64,000 nucleotides of DNA from Undaria pinnatifida. Its lineage: Eukaryota; Sar; Phaeophyceae; Laminariales; Alariaceae. The stretch is taken from the NCBI GenBank assembly GCA_012845835.1, contig JABAKD010000015.1, positions 871,001 through 935,000 on the forward strand, in the 5' to 3' direction. Below, piece after piece: positions 1 to 10,367 of the stretch; the first letter of the stretch is position 1, and every line of letters starts with the position of its first letter. The notes beneath the pieces are model-generated. The model saw only the letters and a list, made by a program, of their open reading frames with translations. It did no database searches and was not told where the DNA came from. A program made the position numbers and the translations under genes.

Positions 1-3000
1 TACAGCGATGCTCCAACAGCGGGGCTTGCTCCGACGAAAGCAAGAGGGGTGTGCTCTGCCGAGCCGCGTCTGAAGAAGTTCAAGCGGGACCGATCGCCGC
101 CTAAGGGTGGCATGCCGGGCACGGCCAGGGGGGGGGTTCGACGGATTCGATTGCCCCCCCTCGACGTGTTCCAAAGAGAGTTCATGGAAACTTCCACACC
201 CGTGATCTTGACAGGGGTGAGCTAAAGATAACTCAAAACAGTGGTTGGCATTTTCTTGCAAAGGATGTGTTGTATGAGACAAAATAAGTGTGTTCGAGCA
301 CAGAAGAGTACGGTTTGTGTGTTGGTTGAATTACACCAGGTAGCTCGCCGACTAAAAGAGGACATGTTGTTGGTTCGTACAAGGCTAGAGTTCGTCGACC
401 ATACAAGGTTTTTTTCTGTAGTCATTTTTACTCTTCAACTCAGCCCGTGAGAGGTTTTACCCTCAGCGACCTTCTGAACAAGCCGCGGTCACAGGTGTTT
501 TCCCTTCTCCCCTCCGGTAGATGCCTTCATTTTCATCGCGCATAGGGTTCAGCATTCCCACTTTCCAGCTTTTTGTGCTTGTCGATTTCCGTCGAATTTA
601 CATAGGACTGTGAGTTGGCTTACTATATATACGCTGCCGACCAGGTATTTGTGTGCTAGGTGTTGCAGTTTGTTGTTTGAGAGTTCATGGAAACTTGCAC
701 GCCGGCGATACTGTCAGGAGTTAGTTCAAAGCAGTTGGCGCCTTCCGGCAGGGCACACCCCTTTATTGTAGCTGCAGCCACCTTGTATCGACAAACAATT
801 ACTACGTGGAACTAGAGTAGCATTTTTTTATTGAGCATCAACTGCGCGTGGGATGCATTCCGTCGCTACGATATTTGCGCGTTCACTTGACATGCTCAGG
901 AGAATGCATGCCGACTGAAATTACCGCGCCAAATTATCGTGAATATTCTCAGATACTTATTCGTATAGGCATCCCTTGTGCTGTCCCTGTGAATGAACTT
1001 CCACGTAAAACTGAAGACAGCAGGTGACGGATTTTTTTATGCATCTCGTAATATGATCGACATGTCAACGTCAACTCGTGTCTCGTTTTTCGGAACGTTC
1101 AGGTTATGGACGGATGGCCCGCGATGGGGCTGGATATTCACGGGTCTCGAGATTGGTCAAAGTCGTCGTATCTCCGTGCGGTGGCAGGAAGGCGGACAGT
1201 TCCTGTTGAGGTGGGGGGCTGCTACACGAGTGATGGCTGGCGGCAGGAGCTGATGACCGTCGGTGATTTCATTGGGCGATTTATTGAGTCGAAAGCAGAC
1301 GACTCGAGCTTCTACAGCACCGAGGCTCCCTCGGCCGATAGGGCACACGACGGAGCTATGGGCGATTGTTCCGGGCGCTTTGTTGAGTCGAATACGGGTG
1401 ACCCGAACAACCCGAGCACTTCTTGCGGCGAAGCTCCCTCGGGCGAAGAGGAGCGCTTGATCGAATCGAAAGCGGGTGAATCGCACGTTTTTGGCGTCGA
1501 TGCTCCCTCGGTCAGCGGGGCACAGCGCGAAGAGGGCGTGCCTGACAGCGGCGTTAATGCCCGACGACAACCACTACACACCGCACGAACAAAAGTGAAC
1601 GAGAAAGGAGAAACGGCGTACTTGGCGCAGCACGAGCTTTTCGACCAGATCCCTCTCCTCAGGTGCATGGAGAAGTTCGATACACTCGATAGTAGCGACA
1701 AAACCATCGCCAGCCTAGGAAATAGATGTGCCACAGCCGGCCAAACAGGAAAGGAGTAAGACAAGCAAGAAGTTTTAATGATGCAATATAGGAAAGAAAT
1801 GCAACGAGCGCTCAAGTGTTGGAGATGTCTCTATCAGGAGTAGCAACGGTGCTCCGTCTCGAAAGGGATGCGCGGTCAATGGTATGGTCAAATGACTAAG
1901 GCATGCAACAAATGAGTGCGCCCCCCCCCCCCCGACCCTCCCTTGGCCCCCTGAAGGGCACGAGGACCCGAGGAGGCAATAGTCGAAGAAACCATGCTCG
2001 GGAAGGGGGGCTACCACCCTGGTCTCGTCTCTCCCGTCTACGCCTCACCCGTTTCCCATTCACCCCTCTTGCGTTTCCCCCGTCCCCCCGTCAGGCGCGA
2101 TATTATGACCCCGGACTACTGCGCTTTGCTTCTTGCCGACGAGGAGGACGATAGCGGTGCAGAAAGCGTGGCAACAAACGCGTGGTTTGGGCCAGGAGGA
2201 ACTGTGTCCCCGCTTCATAACGACCCTTTCCATAACCTTCTCGCGCAGGTGGTCGGCTCCAAACGGGTAAGCCTGGCGGTTCGGAAAAGGAGACTATATT
2301 TTTTGTCGTGGGTGCGGGTAATCCTCGGATAGTGCACATCAGGTATAGTCTAGACTGTTCAGTGTATCTTTTTTCATAGAAGCACAACAACAGTCACCGT
2401 AAAGTGATTATTCTGGAAGTTTTTTTTCGGTATCCACACTTCATTGCCATCGTTGCCACAACCTTCTCGCGCAAGTGGTCGGCTCCAAGAGGTTCAGTGC
2501 GGTGGTGTGCTCCTGTGGCTATGACGGAAAAAACCACACACGCACACTTTTTGCTTGCGGATTCGCGTAATTGGCTGATAGTGTATACCTGGTTTGGTGC
2601 ATTGTGTGTGTGCTTGGTTATTGTGTTCTTAGGCCGATGATAATGGCAACAGCAGAGGCCGGGAAGGACCGTGTCCCCGCTTCATAACGACCCCGTCCAT
2701 AACCTTCTCGCACAAGAGGTCGATTCCACACATGTAAGTGAGTGTGGAGACCGGAAAAGGGAGACCACTTTTTTTGTTTCTGGTGCAGATATATTGGCGG
2801 ATACTCCCTAGTGTATACCAGTTATACCAGTTCGACTATAAATACAAGCTCAATATGAAAAACAATAAATATATGCTCGGTATGGATTGAGGCCATTCGG
2901 TACTGCTATCGGAAGACTCGCGGACAATCTCATCCCCATGCAGATAGACCAAATGATTGAAGCACCCATTGGTTGATCTGGGGATGCACATTTATCATCC

Positions 3001-4376
3001 ACTCCCTAAGAACTCGGAGTTTCGCACATTTTTCAAGCATTATTCATATCGAGCGTACACTTTTTGTCAGACTGGTATATGATCTAGAGCATTAGGTGTA
3101 GTGTTTTTTTTTGTGAAAGAAGCATAACGACAGCCGTCGCCGTAAATTTATTAGTCTGGAAAGATTTTCACGGTGTCCCCGCTTCATAAAAACGACCCTT
3201 TTCACAACCTTATCGCGCAAGCGGTCGGCTCCAAACGGGTGAGTGTGGCGGTCTGCTGTCCATACAGTATTTGTTTTTGCTGGATACGGGTAGTTAGCTG
3301 ACACCAGGGTATCCTAGTTTTTTCATCATTATTTTTTCTCTCTAGCTCAGCTCTAGGGAGGTTTTACCCTCAACGACCTTTCGGACAAGGTCATGGTCAC
3401 AGGTATCATTCCTTCTCCCCCCCGGTGCGTGCCTTCGTTTTTATCTCACAGAGGGCTGCTAAGTTGCATCAAACTAGGTACTGAACAGAGCATTGAGCGT
3501 CAGTGCTTATTCGTTTTAAATTCTGACTTGGGAGTGTTTACTCCAGTAAGTGATCGGACAGGTGGACCCGTTTTCATCGGACGCATTTGCAATTTCCGCT
3601 ATAGAGTCCCACAGTGAATTTGAGAAAATTCCAGATGTGCGCGCACATCTTCCGTATGGCGGTTTTTGGGGGACTTTGTTGGATGCGTTTATACGTCGCG
3701 GAGGTGGGCGTGTTCACGCTTATTTTGACAACCCAACATTGGTATCTCCACGCACGAAGAGCCAGAGCTATGTTTTCTTTACGGCCGCTATGGAATCGTT
3801 GCCAACTATTAATACACCTCCATCTGCTTATGAGGTATCCTGTACATGGCCGCAGCGGCCGCAGCAAATCGACGGTCGGCCACAGCCTACAAACAATTTT
3901 TGGGTAAAATGTTATGCGGTAAGCCGCACTCAACCTTGCTCTATTACTGTTTAATTTTGCCTTCCGGCAATGTGCAGTAAAATATTTCAATCTGGAAGTA
4001 AAACTCGAAGGCTGACAAAACGCTCGGAATTCTTCATTCTAACCGCAAAAACTTACACAATGCACCGATTCTTGTACCTGTAACGTTGTTTTTCGCCCAT
4101 CAGGTTCTTCTGGTTGACCGGAAACTATCGGCATCGGTCTACCCCAGGCCTGGCCTGATGACCAACACTAGCGAAGTGGACGCTGCCAGCCCCGACTTGT
4201 CCAAGCACCCTCTATTCGCAGATGCGATGCCCCTCTTGGAATGCGAACTGAGAAAGGGCGAGATGCTCTACATCCCACCGCTTTTTTGGCACCACGTCGA
4301 GTCGCTCGAGGTTAGCTTTTCTGTCAGCTTTTGGTGGGGCAAGCGGCGTGTACTGTCTGAAGTTTTGCTCCAATAG
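1..4376 (+). CDS. KDM8: JMJD5/KDM8-like JmjC oxygenase, last four exons (5' partial)
   Basis: Exons at 1-216, 1103-1662, 2095-2266 and 4104-4376 join in frame (1221 nt, 406 aa plus TAG) with GT-AG borders. Exon 1 is open from the first base and reads a basic linker, then [12 protein letters not shown], which joins VMDGWPAM as in KDM8. Exon 2 carries [13 protein letters not shown] and [13 protein letters not shown], then after a long insert [15 protein letters not shown]. Exon 3 has PDYCALL and [20 protein letters not shown], with the HxD iron ligands, and VVGSK with the conserved Lys. Exon 4 has [20 protein letters not shown] with the distal His and ends in WWGKR plus a short tail. Known JMJD5 proteins are Fe(II)/2-oxoglutarate oxygenases, reported as arginyl hydroxylases and nuclear regulators. 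All iron ligands are present, so I infer an active enzyme. Odd points are a ~115-residue insert in exon 2 and exon-edge copies in introns 1 and 3. The N-terminus is outside the window. Confidence 0.93.
451..600 (+). repeat. Dispersed repeat family E, copy 1
   Basis: The core reads GAGGTTTTACCCTCAGCGAC, then CTTC, GTCACAGGTGT, TTCCCTTCTCCCC, GCCTTCATTTT, ATCGCGCA and AGCATTCCCAC. Similar sequence lies at 3358-3450, 56427-56620 and 62730-62870. All four copies are on the plus strand, two within JMJD5 introns. Element type is unknown. Confidence 0.7.
679..740 (+). repeat. Degenerate copy of the JMJD5 exon 1 / intron 1 boundary
   Basis: This stretch of intron 1 matches 177-244, the last ~40 bases of exon 1 plus the start of the intron. 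Both contain GAGTTCATGGAAACTT, then a diverged TTGACAGG or CTGTCAGG, then TTCAAA/CTCAAA and CAGTTGGC/CAGTGGTTGGC. Translated in the exon frame it would read [13 protein letters not shown] against [13 protein letters not shown]. The donor GGGTGAGC has become GGAGTTAG, so it is probably not used as an exon. Confidence 0.8.
1273..1527 (+). repeat. Three in-frame repeats inside JMJD5 exon 2
   Basis: Between the conserved blocks GDFIGRFI and [10 protein letters not shown] the protein carries three degenerate units of about 27-33 residues. They open [22 protein letters not shown] and [11 protein letters not shown], and each has a downstream (E/D)APS. The first unit starts on the conserved GRFI. The human protein has only a short loop here. 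Reading frame is kept throughout. Confidence 0.75.
1826..1935 (+). repeat. Family L repeat with poly-C tail, copy 1
   Basis: JMJD5 intron 2 contains TCTCGAAAGGGATGCG, TGACTAAGGCA and GCAACAAA, then a run of about 14 C. The same order occurs at 35285-35404, which also ends in a C run of about 15. Shared poly-C suggests a short dispersed element or a C-tract expansion within a repeat. Confidence 0.65.
2206..3305 (+). repeat. Tandem ~235-bp units seeded by the 3' edge of JMJD5 exon 3
   Basis: The end of exon 3 with its donor and following intron (2206-2432) recurs at about 2433-2665, 2666-2820 and 3105-3305. Recognisable blocks are CCGCTTCATAACGACCC, CATAACCTTCTCGCGCA and GTCGGCTCCAAACGG followed by GTAAG or GTGAG, then a T-rich stretch and AGAAGCA(C/T)AACGACAG. 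The unit at 3170-3270 keeps a good donor (AAACGG then GTGAGT); others are decayed. A 250-bp inverted-repeat element (2826-3075) interrupts the third unit, so the amplification predates that insertion. Confidence 0.85.
2826..3075. mobile_element. MITE-like element, family C, copy 1 (TA target)
   Basis: About 250 bp with ~30-bp imperfect terminal inverted repeats. The left end is TACCAGTTCGACTATAAATA and the right end read on the minus strand is TACCAGTCTGACAAAAAGTG, both continuing into GCTC(A/G)ATAT. It is flanked by TA. It is homologous, in inverted orientation, to 5912-6171. No coding capacity. TA flanks and size suggest a non-autonomous Tc1/mariner-like element, but no transposase is present to confirm it. 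Confidence 0.75.
3358..3450 (+). repeat. Dispersed repeat family E, copy 2
   Basis: Lies in JMJD5 intron 3, just after the exon-3-edge array. It keeps GAGGTTTTACCCTCAACGAC, GGTCACAGGTAT and the C-rich stretch followed by GTGCCTTCGTTTTTATC. Confidence 0.65.
3840..3910 (-). repeat. Family K fragment, JMJD5 intron 3
   Basis: Read on the minus strand it contains TGTGGCCGACCGTCGATTTG then CTGCGGCCG, matching 15080-15125 (TGTGGTCGACCTTCGATTTG then CTGCGGCCG). Both read (V/I)VC(R/W)LW.T.DLLRP in one frame, so a decayed mobile-element coding fragment is possible. Confidence 0.45.
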
Positions 4377-5911
4377 TAATATTTTATTGAATCCCGTGGG
4401 GTTGCCCCAGCCTCGATCTAAATCCTCACCCCTTTTTTCCCCCTGGCACGAGCGCGTTGTTATTGATCGGGACGCTTTGCTCACACCGTTCAGCGTAGTT
4501 TCAGAGCGATTTGCTCCAATGGTGACAGCTTTAGGCCCTAGCCTTTAAGTCACGCCTTATAACGTGCTTCAATACTCTTTCTCCAAACCGGTTCCCTGAG
4601 GGCTGTTTGGAACCTTGAAACTTGCCGCAAAGCTGTTCATTGTGTCTAAACACAACGCCGTTAGACGGGAAACCCATAACCAGGGGAATAGGTTGATATT
4701 CAAGGCGTTTTGTGAAGAAGGTTCTCTCCCTGTGGGCCAAAAGCTCAGTTCAAATACATCGCCCTTGTCTACTATTAATACTTTTTGGAATTCCTACCTA
4801 AAGGCGTTTGAACCACGCAATGAGACTTTGCCGAGGGTGCACGATCCGCGTTAAGAGTATCGTCACTGCTGCAGTGGGAATACCAAACCCTCAGTATAGA
4901 GCCTGCACCGGCGGCGTTCTGAAAAGTGCCGGTTGTGTCACCCGGAAATACTGGCACTAAAGAGGGACCACTACTCTTTAACCCAGTGTGGGTGCTGCCC
5001 CGACGCTGGCTGGGTGGTGTCATCTGCTTTGTTGCTGCGTTTTTAGCTTTTTTTTTCATATTTTCTAGGTTTGTTTTCGTATTGGGTACGGGGGCGATGA
5101 TGGCGGTATGTTCTCGCATAGTAAAGTCCGTGTATTTTTCATTTTTTGAAATAAAGTCCGTGGTCACAGGACAGGCTCCAGTCACTCTGGAGTGGAAAAA
5201 TACCCAAGGCAAGGAAGAAATGAAATGCGCCAAAAGTGGTACACGTATACTTGGAAGCATCTGACAATATCATATCTGAACCAAGTTGTACATCCAACGC
5301 AACAAACATAACAATGAAATCGGAAGTCAGCGTACGTATTTATCAGGCCCATGCTGGTAGATACGTGAAAGACCCGCAGGTGAAATCGACTACCTGGTAT
5401 ACCGCATGCCACCAAGGAAACCAAATAATGTACAAATCAGAGACACGAAAGGCGCGAAGAAGAGAAGAAAAAACGAAAAACAGACACTATTATAATCATG
5501 GAAGATAACTCGCCAGCAGGGCAGCAGGGGGGGTGTGCCTTGGTACAGGCAAGCCGCACAGTGCTACGATATGGGCACAGTGCGCAGGTGATAGATTGCT
5601 TGTGCTGGATGTAGATGGGCGGGAATACCAGTTTGATATGCAGAACACACGCCCAGAGCCAGAGCTAATTATTAACAAATCATCATTGTCTCGACGTTGA
5701 ACATTGTGTCGCGATTGACGTTCAATCTCGAGATACAAGCAACCCAAAGCGAACCTTCGTGGCTCCTGACAAGGCCACATGACTTTTGAGCAGAGCGTCG
5801 GATATTTTAGGATGATCCATGTTCACAGGGGCGAGAAGTTTGACCGAGTTGTGGTTGGTCCTGCCCTCGAAGTGCTGTGCAAGTAACACTGACCAGCCCA
5901 AAACGAGCATA
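4377..5911. other. Intergenic, 3' flank of JMJD5
   Basis: No gene recognised. AT-rich stretches near 5040-5070 and a TACCTGGTA palindrome at 5391 are the only notable features. Short open frames here show no family resemblance. Confidence 0.6.
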
Positions 5912-6171
5912 CCAGTCCGACAATAAATATAAGCTCGATATTAATGATGCTTGAAAAATGTGTGAAACTCCGAGATCTTAGGGAAAGGGTGGTAAACGAA
6001 CATCCCAGGGAATGAAAAATGAACATCCCCGGGTCAACCAATGCATGTGTCAATCCTTCGGTATATTATATCTGCATAGGGATACAATTATCAACAAGTC
6101 TTGGGGGTTTATGATGGCAAAACACCACACGGCCTCACTTCCACTCGAGCGTATACTTATTATCGGACTGG
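5912..6171. mobile_element. MITE-like element, family C, copy 2
   Basis: About 260 bp. The left end is TACCAGTCCGACAATAAATA and the right end read in reverse is TGCCAGTCCGATAATAAGTA, each followed by a GCTCGA block about 5 bases further in. The interior matches copy 1 (2826-3075) in inverse orientation, for example GCTTGAAAAATGTG(T/C)GAAACTCCGAG and TCAACCAATG. One terminal T has mutated to C. Non-coding. Confidence 0.78.
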
Positions 6172-7135
6172 CATAATTTTTAGTTCAAGTTGCCCGCTCA
6201 TACTACTGTATCTATAAGTCCTGCCGTCGACGCCAATAAGGGTTGGTTCTCGAGAACACCGCAGGGAGGTGCGAATCTCCAACGCTATGTGTACACGCGT
6301 CCCTCTCAGGCAACGGTCGCAGAATGTGGGCGGTGTTACGCCCGAATGGGTAGGGTGGACCGTAACTGGACCAAGTCCGGCGGAAGGCCATCTCCCATGG
6401 CCAGGGGTTTTGTTAGTGGGTGAGCTTGCGCAAGTCCCACACTACCCGGAAAGATGACATTCCGGGTGGCTACCTCCACCGAAACAGACCCTCAGGGGAC
6501 AGGCCGGGTCGACATACACACGCACCCGTATACAACGACAGCTTGCGCTGCCGGGGTTGTAACGAAGACCACTGATAGGGACAGCTCACGCTATACCTAC
6601 AATGGGACTCGAAGGGTGCGCCAGCTAGCGTTGGGCTGCGAAAGCAACTGAGTTAAATCGACACACGACGCGTATGAAAATACGCGGAAGTGTGGTGAGC
6701 TAAAGCTTTATTTTTCCCCATCCGCCGGAGGATAAAAAAAAAAAAAAAAAAAGGTGATGACGATCACCGGACGAATAGACGTGCTCGGTAAAGAGACAGA
6801 ATCTCAGGTTGAGATGGGGACAGTAGGAAGACTTTAAGTGTGAGAGGTGTGCGCCCTCGCACTCCTCTCGGACGAAAGCAACGGGCAACGAGCTGAGGAA
6901 GCGTCTGGGAAGACGTCTTGAGGTTCCTCGGGAAGTTGTACCCTTCCTTGTGGCGCGGAGCGTTGGCGATAACGACATCGCTCCGAGACGATATTTCCAG
7001 GAGAACGTGCGGAACGTTCCCGAAGGTTCTAGGATTTGCGTTCAGACGCAAGTAGGCAGGTTGGGTTCAGAGCATTGTGACCCACAGACTGGCATAATTT
7101 TTAGTTCAAGTTGCCCGCTCATACTACTGTATCTA
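6166..7135. repeat. 872-bp insertion flanked by perfect 49-bp direct repeats
   Basis: Positions 6166-6214 and 7087-7135 are identical over 49 bases (both start GACTGGCATAATTTTTAG and end TACTACTGTATCTA). The first copy overlaps the end of the family C element. Between them lie 872 bp with an internal poly(A)-tailed module ending at 6752. This is either an insertion with a very long target duplication or a local duplication with filler. No protein family is recognised inside. Confidence 0.85.
6624..6752 (+). mobile_element. Poly(A)-tailed retroelement tail (family A), copy 1
   Basis: The tail module reads GCTAGCGTTGGGCTGCGAAA, then ACTGAGTTAAATCGACACAC, GTGGTGAGCTAAAGCTTTAT, TTTTCCCCATCCGCCGGAGG and finally AT plus about 20 A. 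It also occurs at 27032, 31355, 51318 and 61886, cut at different 5' points and always ending in poly(A), as expected for target-primed non-LTR (LINE/SINE) insertions. This copy may extend 5' to about 6216 and so be the longest. Confidence 0.8.
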
Positions 7136-9120
7136 GATAACCAGAACGCTCTTCTCATTAAATCACCAAACTCAAGGGTTTGAACATGCGCTCTCGCCTG
7201 TTAGCCTACCAGATTTGTTACGCAGATACTGTCGCGATCATCCGCGCCCTGCAGGTGACGAGTATCATGTCATACGTAAGTACGTCAAGAGAATAATGTA
7301 ACGGTGTTTCCCCTCGGTCCTGAGCCCTTGAGGTCGAAACTACAACAAGTGATTCTGATTTATTGACTGGCAAAAAATCTCGACAAAAACCATTGTCCAA
7401 ACGGCTAAAAGCAAAAACGGTTGGTGATCTTGTTGACCAAAATCTATCAAACACTATCATGCAAAACTGATGTACTCTGTTCCTTTCCCTCTTGTCCCTC
7501 TCTGGCACTACCATACCTACCGGTACGTCATTAGACACTCAACGGGCCTATTGTGGTAAACCAGGTCCTATCTAAGTGCCGCCTCAATATCTCACTTATA
7601 ATCCAAGTCCTGTCTCTTATGCTACGTCACTCTGCGAGCATTTCCGTAGCTGGCCCCTCCCCCCGAGAGTGAGGTCCGCCACACAGCCCACCTCAGTGTA
7701 TTCCTACTCCACATCCTATCCTGACCAAATATATCTACCTGCCACAGGACCAAGATATGATACTACGATATGATACCGTCTCACAAGCCACTACACCTGA
7801 CTTTCAGCGCAGTTTCCACCAGAAACTGACGCTGTAGTCAGTCCGCACTATCAATACCCCTTCTGCCTAAGAAGCAACAGCAACATTTTACCCTAAACCT
7901 ACTGGGATAAAAAAATCCTACGCAAATTCCAAGCAAAATCCCACTCTACCTCCCAAGCAATTTGTCCCGACCGAACGACGTGGGTGTAGTTCTAAAGGGG
8001 GTAACTACCGGTATCATACTTGACAATGTACTCAACCAATCAGCGTGGTGCAATCGGTACGCTCTAGCCAAGGAGCGGGTTGCAATGGGTGTGCTTTAGC
8101 CAACAAACGTCGTGTCATCGGCGTGCCGATTTCCTTCGCAAGCGTAACTAAACATTTGATGGTAGAAACAGCCCCAACATTGCACGTCCGTCTTGGCATC
8201 ATCTACGACCGCAGCCTTTGCCATATGATCATATCGCCCAAATACGAAACTACAGCCACTCTGAACGTCAAAGTGAGGACCGTTGGGATGTACCCTTTGA
8301 CACACCGCCAAGGCACAAAACTTCTGCCACTCTCAATCTAAGACTGTTTCGGTATTCAGCTTTTGCCACATCGCCAAATCGCGAGACTACTACCAGGTAC
8401 CATTCTGGACTGAAACGCAAGGGTCGTTGGGGTATTCACAGGTATACCCCAACCGTCCTTACATTTCCGTCAAGAGTCAATACCAAGAACATCCTAAAAG
8501 AAAGGAAGGAAGTCGATAGTTCGACCGGCGTTATCTGTATCTCTTTCACCACGCATACGACTGACCGCAGAAACACTCAAACCACTCCAGGGCAGCACCG
8601 AAGGCGCCGCCATTTTGCCCATTTTATTGCGCCCTGAGAAATACGTGCCGCCAGTTTATAATCAGTTTGGTATTTTCGAGGAGAAACGGACAAAAAAAAC
8701 GAAGCAGAAAAACAAAAAAATGACCAAAATGGCCTTGTAGGGCGGCACACAGTGGCACTAGTCAACCCAATCAGCCCAGGGGTTTTACACCAAAACACGA
8801 AACACAGAGCGACTCCGTGCGCTTTGTGGCCTCAAAGCAACGGGGGCGATTTAGTCAAACCAACGAGGAGGATTTATCGATCTATCTGCATCTCCAGAGT
8901 CTACTGGGATCTATGCTCACGGATCTGCAAAAGCTGGTCGAGGGGAAACCGTACCAAAAAAAAAAAAAACGGGACCTGCCGTGCTAAGTTTTCAACACAT
9001 TCACCACTGAAAAAAAAATCCCACGCAAATCCAAGTAGTTTGTACCCAAAATATGGGTGCATCTCTAAATGGGTTGAGCGGCCTGTCTACCGCCTGAATA
9101 CATACAGGCCTTGTCAAAAG
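7136..9120. other. Intergenic, no gene recognised
   Basis: Contains only short unsupported frames. A hairpin lies near 8423-8452 (GTTGGGGTAT facing ATACCCCAAC). A family J repeat (AAAAATCC(C/T)ACGCAAAT then TCCAAG) occurs at about 7911-8000 and 9006-9070, with a third copy near 18225. Confidence 0.55.
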
Positions 9121-9130
9121 CTCGGTGATC

Positions 9131-9345
9131 AACAGGGGCTTTCACGGGACGGGTCACGATTCGCGGGTCGACTCGAGTCGGCTCTGGCCAGGGTGACCCT
9201 CGCGGGTCGGGTCGGGGCGGGTCACCCGACCCGCGAGAGATTTGAAAACCTCCTGACCCGATCACATCGAACCCGTGAGTGATACTTCGAACATCTTCTG
9301 AGCCGAGCCGACTCGACACGTCAGGTTTCCCGGGTCGGTTCATGA
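9131..9345. mobile_element. GGGTC-rich hAT-like remnant (family F), copy 1
   Basis: Begins CAGGGGCTTTCACGGGACGG and is filled with direct and inverted ACCCG/GGGTC units, including CGAGAGATTTGAAAACCTCC as in other copies. It resembles 10368-12005 but lacks a clear right end. Confidence 0.6.
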
Positions 9346-9395
9346 ACCTTGTGAAAAAATAAAACAGTTGTCAACGGCTCTACGCGTACAAGAGC

Positions 9396-9886
9396 TCAGA
9401 TGCCTAGCCTCCAGCGTCCCTTCTCCTGTCGCCTCTGCAATATCTTTTGTCCGAGACGGGTCTTAGACCGGTACAGGAACCCGTGCTTCCTCTTTCTTTT
9501 CAGCGTGCTGGGCTGGTATGTACGCTTAATGGCCAACTTCTCATCCCCCCCCTCCACATGATCCTCTACTCCTTGCCCGGGGGCATCCACATCCATAGCT
9601 CGCGGATCCAGCCCCAACGCCGCCAACACTCCCTCCTCTCTTGCAGCTGGTGCTGCCGCCACCGGCTCCTGCGGCTCTGCTGAAGAGAGCTCTGATGGAG
9701 AGAGGGGTGGAGACGCAGCGGTAGCGGGCTCAAATGAGGATTTAGCCGCAGCGATTTCCAAGAGCACGTCCTGGATAGAGAACAACCCTAAGTGTTCCGC
9801 GTCAGCAGGTCCATAGCGCGTGAGCTCCTTGGACATGAGGTCCGTTTCCACCAGCTTGAACAGCTGAGTGCCAGCGCCCACCGACC
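9396..9886 (-). CDS. MRPL34: Mitochondrial ribosomal protein bL34m, main exon
   Basis: The C-terminal ~44 residues are bL34: [20 protein letters not shown], then a [18 protein letters not shown] stretch and a C-terminal RLGI before TGA. The KRKRKHGFL variant is typical of mitochondrial L34. bL34 is a small basic protein of the large subunit that binds 23S-type rRNA. Upstream is an unusual acidic, Ala/Ser/Pro-rich extension of about 115 residues ([40 protein letters not shown]). The exon probably starts at 9886 after the acceptor TTCCTTCCCAG and is entered in phase 1. A targeting peptide must come from an upstream exon, for which 12190-12277 is the candidate. bL34 homologues are usually much shorter, so the extension may be cleaved or lineage-specific. 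Confidence 0.88.
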
Positions 9887-10078
9887 CTGGGAAGGAAACG
9901 GAGTGCGATGGGGAGGTAGTGATGGTCTGGTAAGCCAATAAATACATTTGCAAGCATTTTCAATTAATATTAACGTACGAGTAGTCGCGTAAGACATTGT
10001 AAGGACTCCGATGATTCAAGTACAACGTATGTTCCTTGCGACGGGGAAGAAGGAGCTATTTCGTAAGCCAATACGTTA

Positions 10079-10243
10079 GTGGTCCCTCTAAAGCGCTAGT
10101 TAGGTAGTGGTTGCCCGCGATAACGCATGCAAAATCGCTTCGCACAGATGAAAACAACCAGCACAACCAGCAATGGCGGTATTCAGAGTAGTACCGGTTG
10201 CCGCTAGAGTCGGATGCACATACAGCCGCTATAGGGGGACCAC
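10079..10243. mobile_element. 165-bp inverted-repeat element (family I)
   Basis: The left end GTGGTCCCTCTAAAGCGC mirrors the right end GCGG...GGACCAC (reverse read GTGGTCCCCCTATAGCGG). A related partial copy lies at about 55245-55370 (GGTCCCTCTATAGCGCCGG). MITE-like; no target duplication is clear. Confidence 0.65.
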
Positions 10244-10367
10244 AACTATGTGAACACAGTTTGCAAAGTATGAGGAGCTAAAAATAATCCCCGATATGAA
10301 CGATGTATTGAGCGGAGAGTTTTTTTCATGCTCCTTTTTGCTCGAGAAAACAAAAAGCTGTTAAAAG

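Noticed and set aside
1157-1815. Long minus-strand frames antisense to JMJD5 exon 2
   Set aside because: Shadow frames of a well-supported exon.
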